From positions 1,187,001 through 1,251,000 of the forward strand of contig JAODUP010000184.1 of NCBI GenBank assembly GCA_025642065.1: a stretch of 64,000 bases of DNA. The letters run 5' to 3'. How positions within the stretch are numbered: position 1 is the first letter of the stretch; each line of letters opens with the position of its first letter. The notes under the pieces were generated by a model. It saw nothing but the letters and a program-made list of their open reading frames with translations, was not told the origin of the DNA and did not search any database. The translations under genes were made by a program, and so were the position numbers. Source of the DNA: Paralvinella palmiformis (lineage: Eukaryota > Annelida > Polychaeta > Terebellida > Alvinellidae). This document shows, one piece after another, positions 1 through 26,125 of the stretch.

Positions 1-204
1 GATACATTATACCTGTCTGGACGAGTTATTGTAGACACACGTGTAACCCAAAATAGTTCTTTCTTTGACCTTGGGAGGCAGACGTTGGTCGGTCAGATCT
101 TCGACATAGAGTAATCGAAGGGCTCGCATGTAAATCTCACATCTTTTATACCTCATCTGAACCTACGATACGTGGTTTTATTGAGTGTGTGAGTGAGTAG
201 ATGA

Positions 205-400
205 GTGAGTTCTTTATTTAGCTTTGGTGCTAGTCGCACGTCAGACATGGCATTGCCGTGCTGCGACTACCGAGTGAAACATCCCACAAACACAGGTACG
301 AGTCTGATTTGAATCCTGACCCGCGAAGCTCAGTACCCGTTTTGGGGATGATTCCGATGCAGACTTCTAACTCGGGGCTGAGACCCCCTGCGAATACCTC
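205..400 (-). mobile_element. SINE of the second family
   Basis: On the minus strand it shows GTGTTTGTGGGATGTTTCAC and ends GCACCAAAGCTAAATAAAG, the same body and tail as the copies near 44248 and 48177. The head contains GTCAGGATTCAAATCAGAC, a weak B box. Confidence 0.55.
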
Positions 401-2781
401 CTTCCGTTCACGAACGACCCCTGGACACTAATGATAAAAGCTAAATAATGACGTCAGAGACAGTGTAACCGAGTGGTCTGTTATCCCTCAAATTAATTGG
501 TACATCCGATCATAGAATCTTCTACACTAAATGATAAATCGGACTGCTGATTATTTTATGCTTTCCTAGGGGCCTCATCAGATCTGAGCTAATGCCAGTT
601 TTCGCCGTGTGCGCGTGACTCGTGTGTGGTCTCCGAGGATCACGCGCGCCGCTTCAATGCAGTGCGTGATCCAGTGATGAAAGAGGGATGGCGGCTGCAC
701 ATCGAATGTGGGGCCAGTGAAGTGGTCATTTAAGACGTATGTTCTTTTTAGCCAGGTGGTTGCAGAGACAGGTTTCACCATACTTTAGGTGCTCAGACCT
801 TTCAGCTCAGTAGCCCTCTCCCATTTCCTCCGAAAAAATCGCCACCCCCTCCCACCAAACAGCATAGTGATTGGACTTGTAAATTTGAACAATTTAAAAC
901 AACGGTACTACTTTTTAATAGTATAGTAAACAAATTATTTTTCCATGGCATCATCATCATCATCATCATCATTCCATGCCCTGCCTCCACAAACTGCTAA
1001 ATGTCCCTCAAGTTGAGAACTTCTTGTGTCCTCTTGCTTCATACTTCAGGCACCTTCTCCATATCGTACTTAACCAACACTTCCGTAAACCACTTGATCT
1101 CTCTCTCTCTCTCTCTCTCTCACTCACTCTCTCACAAACACACACGTATGGTTATCGGGTTCAGTCAAATCGGTTTGCCACGCACCACCTTTGTGCCACC
1201 TTTATGCCACGTTCCTCAGCGACGACGGCACCACAATGGCACGCAGGCAGCGTGCTACAGTCCACCTGCCTCAGTACCAATCAATACCAGAACACAGCCG
1301 GGTGACAGCTAAACTACAAGAAACTATCTAACCTAAGGTCGAGATCAATAACAACCAAACAGTTACACATCAAAATATCACATCATTTCCTCAACCTGAC
1401 TGAGACAGAGAGAATTAGAGGCTGATGAGTCACAGAGAATGAAATCAATTATCGACATGTGTCACTGTATACGTCTAATTAATGTTGGCATGATGAACAA
1501 ATGATTATCATCTGACATAATAAACAAAACTTGTATAAACATGAATCACGCATTTATAATATGAACAATAACTGTATTTAATTAATAATAATAATAATAA
1601 TAGTAATAATAATGTAGATTCAATAAGGCGTGCTTATCAAGATTATGGAGCAATAATGCAACGTCAAGGTTCCGTACAGTAAAATCGCGATATGATAGCA
1701 TACAAACTTCGTTTATAAAATACTGAAGGATAGATATTATTAATGAACACATAAAAACCCACAACAACATTAAAAGGGTGAATTGTGAGAATGGATTTGT
1801 TTTTTAACTGATCTAGATATGCTATACTTCTGCCAACCCATTCTATAATGTGAGGCCTGCTATACTAAATGCACGCACAATTATTACATGACCCCAGTCG
1901 AGACAAAGGCACTTGTCGTAACATCTGACAAGATGATGAGAGATCTTCTAATGACTTTCCGACAAACAAGACGTAGCACATAGATTTCTGTGCACTGTCA
2001 ACAGGCACATGTAAAGGTCATTTGTAAAATCTTGAAGTGAATATCCTGTCTCGTTGTCAGCTAGCGTAGTTTTGACATGATATCATTGTATATGTTCGGA
2101 CCATTTCTAACTATGTAAACTGCACTATTTTGAACCCACTCCCTCCCTCGATGAAGGTGACTAACGTTAAACACAGATGTAGCATATAATAAATTATCCC
2201 TATATGTGATATATCTGATTATAAAATCACATATACGATGATACGTAAAAGATTGAAGTAACAAAGACATGTTCTGATCATTGTTTCAGATTATGTGGAC
2301 GTTCTTAAGACAATTCTGTTATTGACATAATAATAATAATAATAATAATACATGACATTTATATGGCGCACTATTCAGCTAAATAGCTGCAGCTCTAAGG
2401 AGCTTTACTGTACTCAGATCTGTTTCAATCCAGCACACACCTCAACGCCGAAGGGAGCATACAAAGCATGCTGCCTGCTCGTGTTTTTGCGATTGGGAGT
2501 CTGCTACACTAAAAATGGTCAATCAAATAGATAATTATAAAATTAAAAACCGTAAGGTATATTTAGTAATATCCCATCACAGACAGGTGACGTTCAAAGT
2601 TGTTGTGTGGCAAGAACCCCAATTATCAGGTTTATCAGGTTTAGCTAAAATATAAGAGAGGTGAGTAATAATTTAGCCCCAAATAAAACAGTGAAATTCG
2701 GAAGAGCTAAAGAGGTAAGACAGACAATTATAACATAGAATTTTACAGGACGATCTAAACATTTGGGGATGATTTTTTGAT

Positions 2782-2973
2782 GGATGATGATGATTGATGT
2801 TTTACGGCCACTTTTGTGTACAATGGTAGGCTAAATGGGCCGAGTGACCTCCAACGGTAATGAAGCGAAGTCGAAGATGAAACACCCTTCAGATATGCCC
2901 ACGCCGATATTCGAACTCACATGGTAATGATATGTGGTCCATCGCGCTACCAACTAGACGACGGAGGCGCCCC
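2782..2973 (-). mobile_element. tRNA-derived SINE, main family
   Basis: On the minus strand: GGCGCCTCCGTCGTCTAGTT (head), TTGGTAGCGCGATGGACC, a B box GTGAGTTCGAATATCGG, the body, and a (CAT)n tail after GGCCGTAAAACATCAATC. It lies in DAPK intron 2 in the same sense as the gene. Confidence 0.8.
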
Positions 2974-3626
2974 CTGATATTGTTGTTGTTGTTGTAGACA
3001 TGATATCACACATCGGTTAGTTTCATTGTCATTCTCAGATTTAAAAAACTGAAATGGATATCCCATCTCACACACAAACCGATGTAGGTTTAAAACAATG
3101 GGGTGGAGGGGGCGGGAGCGGGCGATATGATAAGGGAAGAGTTGTCAACAAGCAAGCTGAACCATTCATAATTTGCTGAAGGCAAATCATCTTATAATCA
3201 CTGATAAGACTATCGTAATAACTATATCCTGTGTTTTCTGTGTGAACAATAGTTATAGTCTTTGATATTTTTAATATAATAGTTGGTAACCCACATAACT
3301 GACACCACGCATTTATTCATATCAATACACGTGACAAATTAGCCGCCGGATTGTTTTCTTCTAAGCTCGTTGGAACCGATGAAGATTTCAATAAATGTGG
3401 GAAACTAATATTTCTCGGGATTTATACTAATATATCAGGGACGCAATGATTCAAATTCTTCAGGATCAGGACATTTTGATTTACCATTGCCATCCACTCA
3501 TATGTGTGATCCATCGGCATCAATAATTGACCTTTAACATCAAATCGCTGTTCAGTGTGGTGCCCAGTGGACAGGTACATATTGTGAATACTAAATGGAT
3601 AAATGGTGAATGGTATGGGACTCCAC

Positions 3627-3820
3627 GGGCCTCTCCGTGGTTTAGCGGTGGTGTGTTGGACCACAGATCACTATCACCCGTGTTCGAAGCTCGGCGTGGG
3701 CATATCTGAAGGTTGTTTCAGCTTTGACTTCGCTTCATTACCTTTAGAGGTGGCTCGGCTCATTTAGCCTACCATGTGCACAAAAGTGGCCGTAAAACAC
3801 AAATCATCATCATCATCATC
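3627..3820 (+). mobile_element. tRNA-derived SINE, main family, with target duplication
   Basis: Full-length head to (ATC)n tail. Flanks GTATGGGACTCCA (left) and GTATGGCACTCCA (right) form a probable 13-bp target site duplication with one mismatch. Confidence 0.82.
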
Positions 3821-4649
3821 GTATGGCACTCCAGATAACGTAGTAACCGGGACATAAGATGAAACATCTCTTAAAACACTAACTTTAAGGACCACAAACT
3901 GACCTGGGCCATAAACAGAGATGGTAAATTTGGAGCAAGTTCCGTTATTCATGAATGCAGAATAATAGCGAGACACCACCTGTTACTGGTGTTTGTGGGG
4001 GGCGGGGGGGGGGGAAGAATGAGACGTAATCGCTGAAACAGGTTATACAATGGATCTTATAACCGGATGCTGTTACCGTAATTACAGAACTGTCAGTCAG
4101 GCCAAACAACAACAGCACAGGTGGTAGTGTGTCAGACCAGCAGTATTGAACCACAGATCAGACCTCCGTATCGGATATATCACCAATGAACGTCCGACCA
4201 AGTAACAGCTGAAATACGTCTGATTTACTATCTGAATTTATTATACATAGAGTTAGTGTTAATGTATACAATTATAAACCAAACGACGTCCCGGGAATAT
4301 TATTAAACGCTGGCTCATCAATATAAACAACAACAAAGGAAGCTCAATAGTTATAAGAAACAGATTATAATAATAGGTGCATGGAAAATTGCATCACTTC
4401 AACACCTAAAATATTACCCCTTGGGTTGATTCGATCGGAATGAATTGATTTAAATATCAAAACTCATATGGATGATATTATTACTTATTCAAACATTGAC
4501 ATTTCTGCCAAAATAACAACAATTTACTGCCCGAAATGGCTATGACGCCATGTTTTGGCAGTGTAAAATAAAGCGCTGACGCAATAAATCTCGTATTTGT
4601 GAATATAGTGGTTTGGGTGATTCAACAGATGTCTGAATTTTCCACAGTG

Positions 4650-4680
<31 letters not shown>

Positions 4681-5834
4681 CGTGCGCGCGCGCGTGTGTT
4701 GACATGTTAATACTAAATAAGTTGTCCGATAATGTAAGAAAAAGTGAACATGGTTTTGTTCTCGAATAAATTATGTCATCTATCTCATTTCCCTCAGTCA
4801 TATATCTCGGGTGTAACTAGTATTGAGAACAAACGAAGCATTCATGCAATATAAACATTAATATTCCAGTTTGGTAGTCGAACGTGAGACCTGAGTTTGG
4901 GAGATATTCTGTACTATGCTGGTATCAATAAAAAAAACCTGATACTGATAGATTTACCTCCATCTGATATTACAAAATAATATGTTCCACTTCTGTGAAA
5001 AATAACACTTCAGTGTTTTCCACTGATCAAGTGAAACGTAAACGGCTGATTGGACGTATTTCCATCACCTGTCATCTTATTCGCTGAACTATGATTACTC
5101 AACTTACTGTTAATTTAAATGCACCAATATTACTCTATATTCTAATTTTAGCCTAATGAGACATCTTCACATAGTCGAACATACGGTAGCTAACTGGCAA
5201 CTGATTGATTGGTTAGGTTTTAATGAATTCGTGGATATTATTTCCAATCACTGATTATGAATATATCGCTTCAGATGTGAATTACCCAAGATGCACACAC
5301 ACACACACTCACACACACACAACATGAAAGAAGTACAATTTGGCCATTTAACAATAAAAGTTTAAAATCATGATATAGGTTTAAAGTAATGGCTGCATCG
5401 GTTTTTATTGGACATAAGTATAGATACTAGATTCATGACCTTTTCCCATGACCTTTAAAGAGGACCATAAAAAGTGATCTTTTGATATCAGCTTTAATTC
5501 GCTCAAAATTTCACGTATTTATGCCACAGCGGAAATATACACCATTTGTTATAGCGATTTATCTTACACAGAGTTTTGTGAAGAGTTGATATATCATTAT
5601 TATTATTATTATATAACTGGTACAAATACACCATCCTATTGTTATTTATTGAAGCTGGACACTAGAGACTGTGATACAACATTTTCTGACAATAACTATG
5701 TCGATGAAGACAATTAAATTTTTCTACGTCTACATCTAATATCCACAATAACTGTCACCATCCAATCACATATTATCTATTTATGGCTGAGCTTTAAACC
5801 AGTGGGCATGTAAAAATATAAATGTTGTTGTCGA

Positions 5835-5967
5835 GCGCGACCTCCAATGGTACTGAGGTGAAGTAAAAGATGAAACACCCTTCAGACATACACCACCCGG
5901 GGATTTGAACCCAGGTGCTAGAGGTCTGTGGCCAACCATGGTACCAGTTAGACCACGAAGGCACCCA
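5835..5967 (-). mobile_element. Diverged tRNA-derived SINE copy
   Basis: On the minus strand: GGTGCCTTCGTGGTCTAACT, GGTACCATGG, B box CTGGGTTCAAATCCCCGG, then CTGAAGGGTGTTTCATC. The 3' part shared by the family (ACAAAAGTGGCCG) is missing. Confidence 0.65.
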
Positions 5968-6610
5968 TCCAGTGGGGAGATGAAAGGCCAGTAAGTGTAA
6001 TGTTCACTGTGGTAATTCAACAGCTGTTTAGCCCAGATTTATTTTGTCTGCGCTACCAAAACCTTTATTCACAACTAGCACTCAGTGTCCTCCCTTTGTG
6101 TTGTGTAACATATAACGTAAAGGTAACAATGCTAAATGACCATTTCATAATGATCATTGATGTCTTAATAGGCCCAACTCACTCACTGAACTGGCTAAAT
6201 CTCTGAGATGTACAACGGTGTAGTCCCACAGTACACTACACGACAAAACCATCGGATTCCTGAATCAAAGCTCAGCGATACCTCTCTACCCATGTGACAT
6301 CCATCGATACAAAATTGTAGCCATCCGCAGTGAATCACGCAATATTATTTCCAATTACAAGTTTGAGTATTTCTACCGGATACCAATTCACCCGTTGACA
6401 GTCTGATGCGGAACGAAATTCCCCAAACAATAAAATTCAACCTGAGCAATCAAACCTAAAAACCTCCAGATACGTGACTAGCAACATTTAGCACAGAGAA
6501 GATCTTTATATACTGGCAACAAACGATCTGGCTGCAGAGAAAATACGATGCAAATAATAAAACGTGTCAAGTCATCATACCCACATCATCATATTTACAC
6601 ATCATACTTA

Positions 6611-18653
<12,043 letters not shown>

Positions 18654-19802
18654 CGTGTTGCATTATTTCGATCCATGTGACGTTCATTTCAGCGCGATAT
18701 GAGTAATATATCCAGAACATATATCCTCCAACAATTCGCTGGCTGTCAGGTTTCCAGCCAATGTTTTCTTTCCACGGTTGAGTGGCACCTAATTTTAGAC
18801 TTCGCTGTCACGGAGTAAATTGGCGCGCTGTTCGGACTCCGGTCATCTAGTACCGTAAAGATTGGTAACGAGATCGTATCGTACCCAATAAGTGTTTGTT
18901 TCATCTACAGCCGAAAATATGAACTGGCTCCGAGCAGGTGAATAGCGGGGAGGCGCATTGATAAAAGCATAAAACTTGGTGAGCTTTTAATGTGTATCGT
19001 AGCTGTCTTTACATGCCAACAAGCATGACACGAACAAAACCTATGCGGTCTACTCATTTAAACCCTACGAATACAAGCAGTGGTTTTAAGCTTGAACCTG
19101 ATTGTAATAGAACTTCATCCATTTATAACTGATTTCCGACGTCTATTAGCCTTGATTAATGAACATTCAACGATGCTGACCCCAATTGCTCTCTGATGGG
19201 TAACTGCCATTGGGCCAGCCCTTCATGCGAACTTGTTGGTACGATGTGAATTAAGGTGGAAACATTACACATCGATTGGCATTTACGGCCGGTTTTAAAT
19301 CTGATTGGTCTAAAATCTAGAGAATTGATAATTAATCATAAAAATAAAGGGTTCTCACAATTTACACTAATATGTTATTTATTTATAACCTTTTTAGCAT
19401 AAATAGGACGATCTTATTTTTGAGTAACATAATATGCAGATTTGTTTCAACTACACTGCAAGCCAGGCACGATAAATCATAACGGTGCGATAAAGGTTTC
19501 ATATTATTGTAGCCAAGGTAACAGGAGTGAGTGAGTACTTTATTTGGCCTCACCAGCGACTTGCTGCCTAATGGTTGCTGTTTATAAAATTAGATGATAA
19601 AGATGAAGCTTTTTATTGATTAATCAAATAATTCAGATCATAGTTGGAATTCGACCCGAGAAATTATACGTTTAAAATGCACCACCAACTGCACCACAGA
19701 AGTACATTTATTGCATGAAAATACTTTTTTTAAGTAGTAGGTTATTTATAATTACCGTGGCTAATTATTTTATTTCCACCAGGGATCAATGATGTAGTAC
19801 AA

Positions 19803-19992
19803 TTGATGGTGATGATTAATGTTTTACGGTCACTTTTGTGCACGTGATAGGCTAAATGGGCCGAGCGACCTCCAACGGTAATGAAACGAAGTCAAAGATG
19901 AAACAACATTCAGATATGCCCACGCCGAGATTCGAACACGGGTGGTAGTGATCTGTGATCCAACACGCTACCGTTAGACCACGGAGGGGCCA
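19803..19992 (-). mobile_element. tRNA-derived SINE, main family
   Basis: Full-length minus-strand copy with head GGCCCCTCCGTGGTCTAACG and (AT-rich) tail after GGTCACTTTTGTGCAC inverted. Flanking TACAATTGATGG and TACAGTTGACGG may be its target duplication. Confidence 0.8.
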
Positions 19993-22312
19993 TTCTACAG
20001 TTGACGGAGAGCATATCATTGAATAACCAACTGATGATATGACTAGAACGAAGAAGACAATCCCACTCCACCCACAACGACAAGCTTTATACAATTATAT
20101 AACACAATTAGGCAGCTATTATCAGAATATGATATGTACCTGAGAAATGTGTCCTAAATGACTTCTTCGTGTAAATATAATAACCTACCCCCCCCCGCAT
20201 ATTTCGATTTTAATTAAAACGTTTAGTTGATCCATTTCTGAATAATGAGGAAGCCATTTAATACTAATATGTCAGTGACTGAGGCAAAGGAGGCGGCTAA
20301 CTCGTCCGAAAATTCTTCATCAACCTAACGTTCGTTCTGTTATTGGCCGCTCCGCTCCGCCAGTTTGGAGTCGTTCATTGGGAATCTTTCAATGCCTCGA
20401 AATAGGGAGCCAGACATCTAGTCCCATTTCATGTTCTGAGTAGATATGGATCCCATATTTTACAGAAGAATTAACCTTGTTTTGTTTAGTTTTTTTGTTG
20501 TTGAAAATGTTGATTCTGGCCGGTCTTCATAAAGGGGACACCGCCTCCTTTTCGAGAATAGGTCCATATTTTATAACACTTTTTTCTAAAGTTTGTTTAT
20601 TTGTCAAATATCACTGACCACCATTTGTAACCCGAAATGATTTTCTTACTGTTTTATTTCAAATCAATATAGACGTATATTGAAATAATATGTGACATAA
20701 AGTGCATATATGTTGTCATATCTGCTCATATATTTACATTTTAAGTGCACATATGTATATCTAGTCATGCTTTAATTCATTTTTCTTCTGCACAGTATGG
20801 AGGGCTTTCCCCACCACCACCCCTCAGTCGACGTTGCGCGCCTCTGGTGTCGCCCAGCGGCACTGTTCTAATAGTTGTCTTCTCCAGTTAACGAACCTGC
20901 CTAAGGCTCTGTGCCTAAAGTGTTGTATTATTTCATTATATATCACAGTGATTAATCAAGATTTTGTGTGTGTGTGTGTATAAATCACTTTGAAATTGGA
21001 TCTCTTCAGTGTAGTCTGGACGTGTATTAATATGCGACTAACCATCTAATTGAATAGATCGGGGACCTGTAAGAAAAACTATTCATGATGGTTCGAAAAA
21101 CCCCATCCCGGGTGTCTTCTCACCATTTCTGCATTTCATACTACAAATGGCAGAATACTAATCATTGTCGACCCGACATTCTACGTAGCAATGTCAGGTG
21201 ATGTCGGATCAGGTGATGAAATATGTGACTAGTAAGATCATGTGATAGTGTAGGTGTTGGCTCAGTTCGCTCGTTCCTTGATCTTCCACCAAGGAACGAC
21301 CCCCTCGTTAAGCAAACTAACAATGCGCGCCGTGATCAGCGAATCAGGTTAGGTTAGAGGTCAGGCTGAGGTGAAGTAATAGGTCACCGGTCGGGTCAGG
21401 TGAAAGGCCAGATGTCAAACCAAATGGTAGCCGCTCACAAATGACGTCACCTTACTGACTTATATCCGCAAAAGCACGCGTACTCGGCCAAACAAGGACA
21501 TGGCGCCAGGACAACTTACACGATAATAAACCTACAACCTAGGCGTAAGCTACACATACACTGAAATTGTTTATATTAATTAAACTGCTGACTAATTGTT
21601 AAACGTGTGGTTTATGCGGCTATATTAATGCATGCCTTCGTATGAAAGCTTCACTACTACTAACCCTAAATCGAAAAATGTAGAAACCGTGTTAATCGAA
21701 TAACCCTATAATGAGTTAAATGTGATTTTAATCAGCTTTTTCTGACTGTTCATTAACAAAGTGTTAATATTATATATATATATATATATATCATTGTTAC
21801 TGTTGTTGTTATTATTGCTTTTGTTATCGTCGTCGTTGTTATTAAAATAATAAAATTCAGATTATATCAACCAGAATAAATGTATTTTATTTCCAATTTT
21901 ATATACTTTATATAGTGCCCCAAGTAATAACATTTACGGTTCACTTAACTGAAAAACTAAAAATATATTAGACAGTTTTTGACTTAAGAATTTTTCTCCA
22001 AAAACAGTATAACTGTTTATTTCTATTGTAAATTACGTTGAAAGCGCTTATATTTTCAAATTCAGAATGCCATACAGGTATTTCGCATAGACAAAGCGGT
22101 AATTTATATTAATAGGTTTTATTGTTTTCACTAAAATGTTTCTTAAACAACGACTTCCTTTATTGATTATTACTTGTACAAGTCATATATATGTCTACAT
22201 TTTACGAATGAACATATAGTTAATAGAAAAATTGATATTTTCGCGCATGCACATTAACGTATATTAGTTTATTTATACAATATTCATATTTCTTTATCAT
22301 CTTCTTCTGACT

Positions 22313-22503
22313 TGGGACGCTTCTGTAGTCTAACCGGTAGCGCGTTGGATCACAGATCACTACCACCCGAGTTCGAATCTCCGCGTGGGCAGACCTGGAG
22401 GTTGTTTCGTCTTTGACTTCGTCTCATTACTTTTGGAGGTCGCTCGGCCCATTTAGCCTACCATGTGCACAAAAGTGGCCGTAAAACATCAATCGTCATC
22501 ATC
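22313..22503 (+). mobile_element. tRNA-derived SINE, main family
   Basis: Plus-strand copy: GTAGTCTAACCGGTAGCGCG, GAGTTCGAATCTCCGCG, body, GTGCACAAAAGTGGCCGTAA and a (CATCAT) tail. It is one of the best preserved copies in the window. Confidence 0.82.
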
Positions 22504-24004
22504 TTTATATCAGTAGTAATATTGGTTCGTAAATTAGAAAATTTTAAAACGTTTATTCGGTTATAATGAAAATATGTTATTTTTATTATGTACGTGTGAT
22601 TAGTATCATTGTGTTTAGCTAAAATGTAAATAATATTAAAATAACTATTTTAAGATTATTGTATTCTGCCTTGTTTACAACATCTGCTAAAGTGAATGAG
22701 ATTTTTTGGGGAGGGGGGGTTGGATTATTTTGCACGTTTTATTCACTACCATTAATACGTAGACAAAGAAACTCTACACATAACATCTGACCAAATGAAA
22801 GCCACTTTATGAGTATTTTTTTTTTATAAAATCGATTCAAATACGCGTAGAACGCAGCCAATGTGTGACAGATCTTAATTAAGAAGAAACCATTCAATTA
22901 ATGGACTCTACTGTAAAAACATCCAAATGAAAGGTAGCTCGCGTTGAACGATGGACAGAACCCCCCCCCCCTCCAAAATTCTCCGACCGACCTCACAAAA
23001 ACCCTAAATCAACAATTTTTAGAACTGACTTCAGATTTTCGAGAAATGATGATTTTTGTCCCCTCTGATAACACAGAGAACGAGGCCTGTCACAATAAAT
23101 GATCTGTGCAACAAATAACAGGATTACCCGATGTTGTTGCTGTTGCTGCTGCTGGTGCTGCTGTTAGTGCCCATAATTGCTGTGATATTAGCTAGTTGGT
23201 CATGCTGTGTCAGTGTTGGCCAAGTGTCTAGGTGTATATTATAGATTAGAAGACAGTTATAGGAGTTACCTATACATATGATTATTGTCATCAACTGATT
23301 GATTATTATATTGTCTGTGCAGACAGGAGTCTTCCTCATTAGTTGTTATACTGTAAGCGTATCAAGGTATTTGTCAGCTTCTCTTCACAATTGCCATGGC
23401 AACGGTGAAGACAATTTCCTGCATTCTGCTTTACGATCGGTGAGCATTTTATTACCTGTTCATTCGCAGCTAGCATTTAATATTTCTGAAACAAAATGTC
23501 GAAATATCACAGTCAGTTGGTGTCTTCTGTGTATAGGATTGACAAATTTCGAGCTTTGTTATTGGTTGTTTGAAACCATCCAGGGTGTGGAGGGGCGGTT
23601 GCTTTAATATCTGTGGTGGGGTGTTAGAAGCTAGTGTAACATGGGATTAAATCAGTTCTCTGAAAAAAAATTCTGTCCTCGATTATACACAATTTCCTTC
23701 CATATATTTGGGTGTGATAATAAAACAAGGTAAGAAGATTCTTAAATATGTAACAGTAACCAAAAAATTTCCACAATAGTAATCACGAAATAAACCCGAT
23801 ATCATAGATATAAGGAAATAATCCAAATTACTGGGGGGGGGGGGTGCGCCGTTACGGCGACACCGAAGCTAGATTCGAAAGAGAAAACTTAAATGCTCTG
23901 ACGTCATATGATCACTCTCTAGGCTGACGCGGATTATAGTTGCTCTTGAACGTTAATATCTCAGTAATTCCGGATGTTGTGATATACATTTTACATTTGA
24001 ATCA

Positions 24005-24214
24005 GTTCCAATTTTGCACAGAATGGCAACAAAGAGATTCCTTCTCGGAATCCATTGGTTCACAGAGTTCACACAGAAACCAGTCAGTGCTACCGGTTCT
24101 CCTGGAGGTTTCTTTGACGATTCCGCTTTGTTCGAAACAACCGGAATTATCTTCCTCTTCTAAGGTTCCTTCCGGCTCAAGCTGATATGGTTCTATGTCA
24201 TTTATGGCGTAATT
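24005..24214 (-). pseudogene. P2X7 cytoplasmic-domain-like exon or remnant
   Basis: A 70-codon open frame on the minus strand carries the signature of the P2X7 intracellular domain family, a zinc-binding fold found in many invertebrate proteins unrelated to the ion channel. Visible parts are IEPYQLEPEG (7-16), an acidic stretch, then R-T-G-S-T-D-W (39-45), C48-x2-C51, E-P-M (52-54) and the closing E-S-L-C62-C63. The usual WC is WF here. No methionine lies at the start; a splice acceptor could be the AG in GACATAG just before the E-P-Y motif. The frame ends at TGA after QNWN, and family-like sequence may continue in frame beyond it, so this is either a short exon whose splice sites I cannot prove or a decayed copy. 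It lies 5.5 kb downstream of a THAP exon on the same strand. Confidence 0.6.
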
Positions 24215-24445
24215 TTAACGATATAATTGCGTTATGTTCTGGAATAATTCTTTGCTCACACTTGCTCCTGTGTACCGTATTGTCATGCTACTAGTAAGCA
24301 ATATAAACATTTCTGTTGGCATGTGTTGGCCGCGGGATGAAACGCTGAGAAAGCGTTGGGTAGTTTAAATTCGAAATGACAATATGCGAGTCAAATTTTT
24401 ATAATTAGTGTCAGTGTAAGGATTGACTGAAACAGTGAAAGGGGC

Positions 24446-24538
24446 AAATAAAGTGTAATTTACCAATATTATTATCCATCAGATCATAAATAATAATATT
24501 GGTAAATAAAGTGTAATTTACCATATTATTATATCCAT
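24446..24538. repeat. Short direct duplication with inverted ends
   Basis: A 34-35 bp segment beginning AAATAAAGTGTAATTTACCA occurs at 24446-24479 and again at 24504-24538 with small differences. The segment between them runs back as ATAATAATATTGGTA, the inverse of TACCAATATTATTAT, so the tract could form a hairpin. Confidence 0.75.
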
Positions 24539-25604
24539 AAACAATAAATTAAATTTACCAATATACTGGACTCTATTCTTCTTCTTCTTTTCGTTAAATA
24601 TAATTTTAGTATGATTTACTATGAACGCCACATTTTAACAGTCTTTGTTATGTGCAGTGAATATTATTGTACTATGGTTTACAATGTTGAATACCACACT
24701 TTACTATCATTTTATAAAGTAGCAATGACGGACGATTGGCATATAGTTATAATCTTATTTTCAGTTTTGGAATACAATTTTTCAACATTGCCGGCTTTTT
24801 CAGTGTCGAAGCAGAGTTAAACCGGCACGCAGAAGTTAGTTTTTGGCATGATTATAACAGGTCCGGAATATTGACGTTTAAGGTTAAAATGGCCGGGTTA
24901 TCACGGTATTATCGCTCAACGGCCCCCCCCCCATATAAATCCCACAATGCAAAACGCGGCTCGTTTGTTTTGGTTTTTGACGTCATCATGCTTCAGGCTT
25001 ATTGCATAGAAACTTATTTCGAGAAAATCACCGAAAAGTTGCATCATGGAAGTAGATCTATATTATGGAATGGCATCGCTTTTCACATATGCCAGGTAAT
25101 GCCATAATAATTAGTCCAAATAGGTTGTCCAAGTGAAGATATAAAAACAAGTGAACTAGCGATCTCAGTTCGTGCCAAGAAGTCAACCGAATAACAAGAT
25201 TACTTTACACAATAACAACTAAACAAGTAAAAGTCGGATTATATATTTAGGCTCAAAATGGTTGTATGTGCTTCGGTGAGACGCTTCTCACTCCATATTG
25301 GACTCAGGGTAGAGAAACCAGTTGGACAAAATAAGCTAATAACTGCGGGGGTGCCACCTTGTCAATGCTTGTAGGAGGTGTACTATGTAAAGTATGAATG
25401 AAATAGACATCTGTCACTCAGGGCTGGGGTAAAAAATCCCATCTATTATGAAGAGTATCATCATTAACAAATAGGCTGAGTGTAGTCGTGTCTTTTCTTT
25501 TGAGATAAACAAGTTATCGAAGATTCAGTTCAGTGTTTAATCAGACAGAACATCTTTGTTAAATTTTATTCTAATTCGCATAAATTTACATCACCATATT
25601 GCGT

Positions 25605-25606
25605 AC

Positions 25607-25641
<35 letters not shown>
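25605..25641. repeat. (AT)n microsatellite
   Basis: Pure AT dinucleotide tract, 0.5 kb upstream of the membrane-protein gene. Confidence 0.95.
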
Positions 25642-25644
<3 letters not shown>

Positions 25645-26125
25645 CTTTTATAATTACCAAAATTGGTGGTCTTAAAAAAGTCTTCAAATACAATATATTA
25701 ACATTTCTGCACGTTAGATACATGCAAATGTACAGCAACATTTATTATAAAGAATTGGAACTGAAAGTAAATATTCAGCTACAACAATTAATATATAAAC
25801 ATTAATTTGTTATTTTAGATTTTTCCGATTGCGATTCGGATAAAAAGGTCCCCCCCCAAAAAAAATATTACCAATCGTTCAACTTGGAAGGTATTTAGAT
25901 CTATATCAGATAATAATTACGGTACGGCCCATTCAAATACGAACCCGTCTCGAAGCGGTCGGTATTTAGTATATTTATGTTGTCAATTTTCCGCGCATTT
26001 TTTAAATTCGAAACGATCACATATTCTATTTGACGCTGAGCAGTTAAGGCTGAGAACAACCTGCTCGTGGTGCAGCCGGCATTAAGTTCTCGTTTAAAAA
26101 GAACGTCCAGACTTAAGAGCGAACC

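Larger units (their letters stand above)
18654..24004. other. DAPK upstream region, no gene seen
   Basis: The first 300 bases upstream of the DAPK start are richer in G+C and CpG than their surroundings and presumably contain its promoter and 5' untranslated exon, but no specific element can be assigned. Two tRNA-derived SINE copies lie at 19803-19992 and 22313-22503. A 3'-end-like piece of a second SINE family lies near 19530-19600. Nothing else was recognised. Confidence 0.45.
24215..26125. other. Intergenic stretch before the membrane-protein gene
   Basis: No coding exon is recognised. There is a G+C-richer patch with a poly-C run and CATATAAA near 24920-24940, an (AT)n tract at 25605-25641, and a CpG-containing stretch from about 25970 to 26125 that is the likely promoter and 5' leader of the gene starting at 26126. 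The open frame 24736-25107 on the plus strand shows no recognisable domain. Confidence 0.45.

Noticed and set aside
578..781. 67-codon open frame with CpG-rich sequence, considered as a later DAPK exon
   Set aside because: The translation does not fit the kinase segments that should follow (VAGGELF, catalytic loop, DFG) and has no splice sites in the right phase.
976..1312. Two overlapping open frames of about 100 codons
   Set aside because: They run through a (CT)n and CA-rich simple-sequence tract, which keeps frames open without coding.
22313..22390. tRNA gene candidates in the repeated GTGGTCTAGTTGGTAGCG heads
   Set aside because: Every copy continues into the same 100-bp body and CAT tail, and some have target duplications, so they are SINEs and not tRNA genes.
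24736..25107. 123-codon open frame on the plus strand
   Set aside because: It crosses a poly-C run and has no domain or plausible splice structure. The G+C-rich part may be regulatory.
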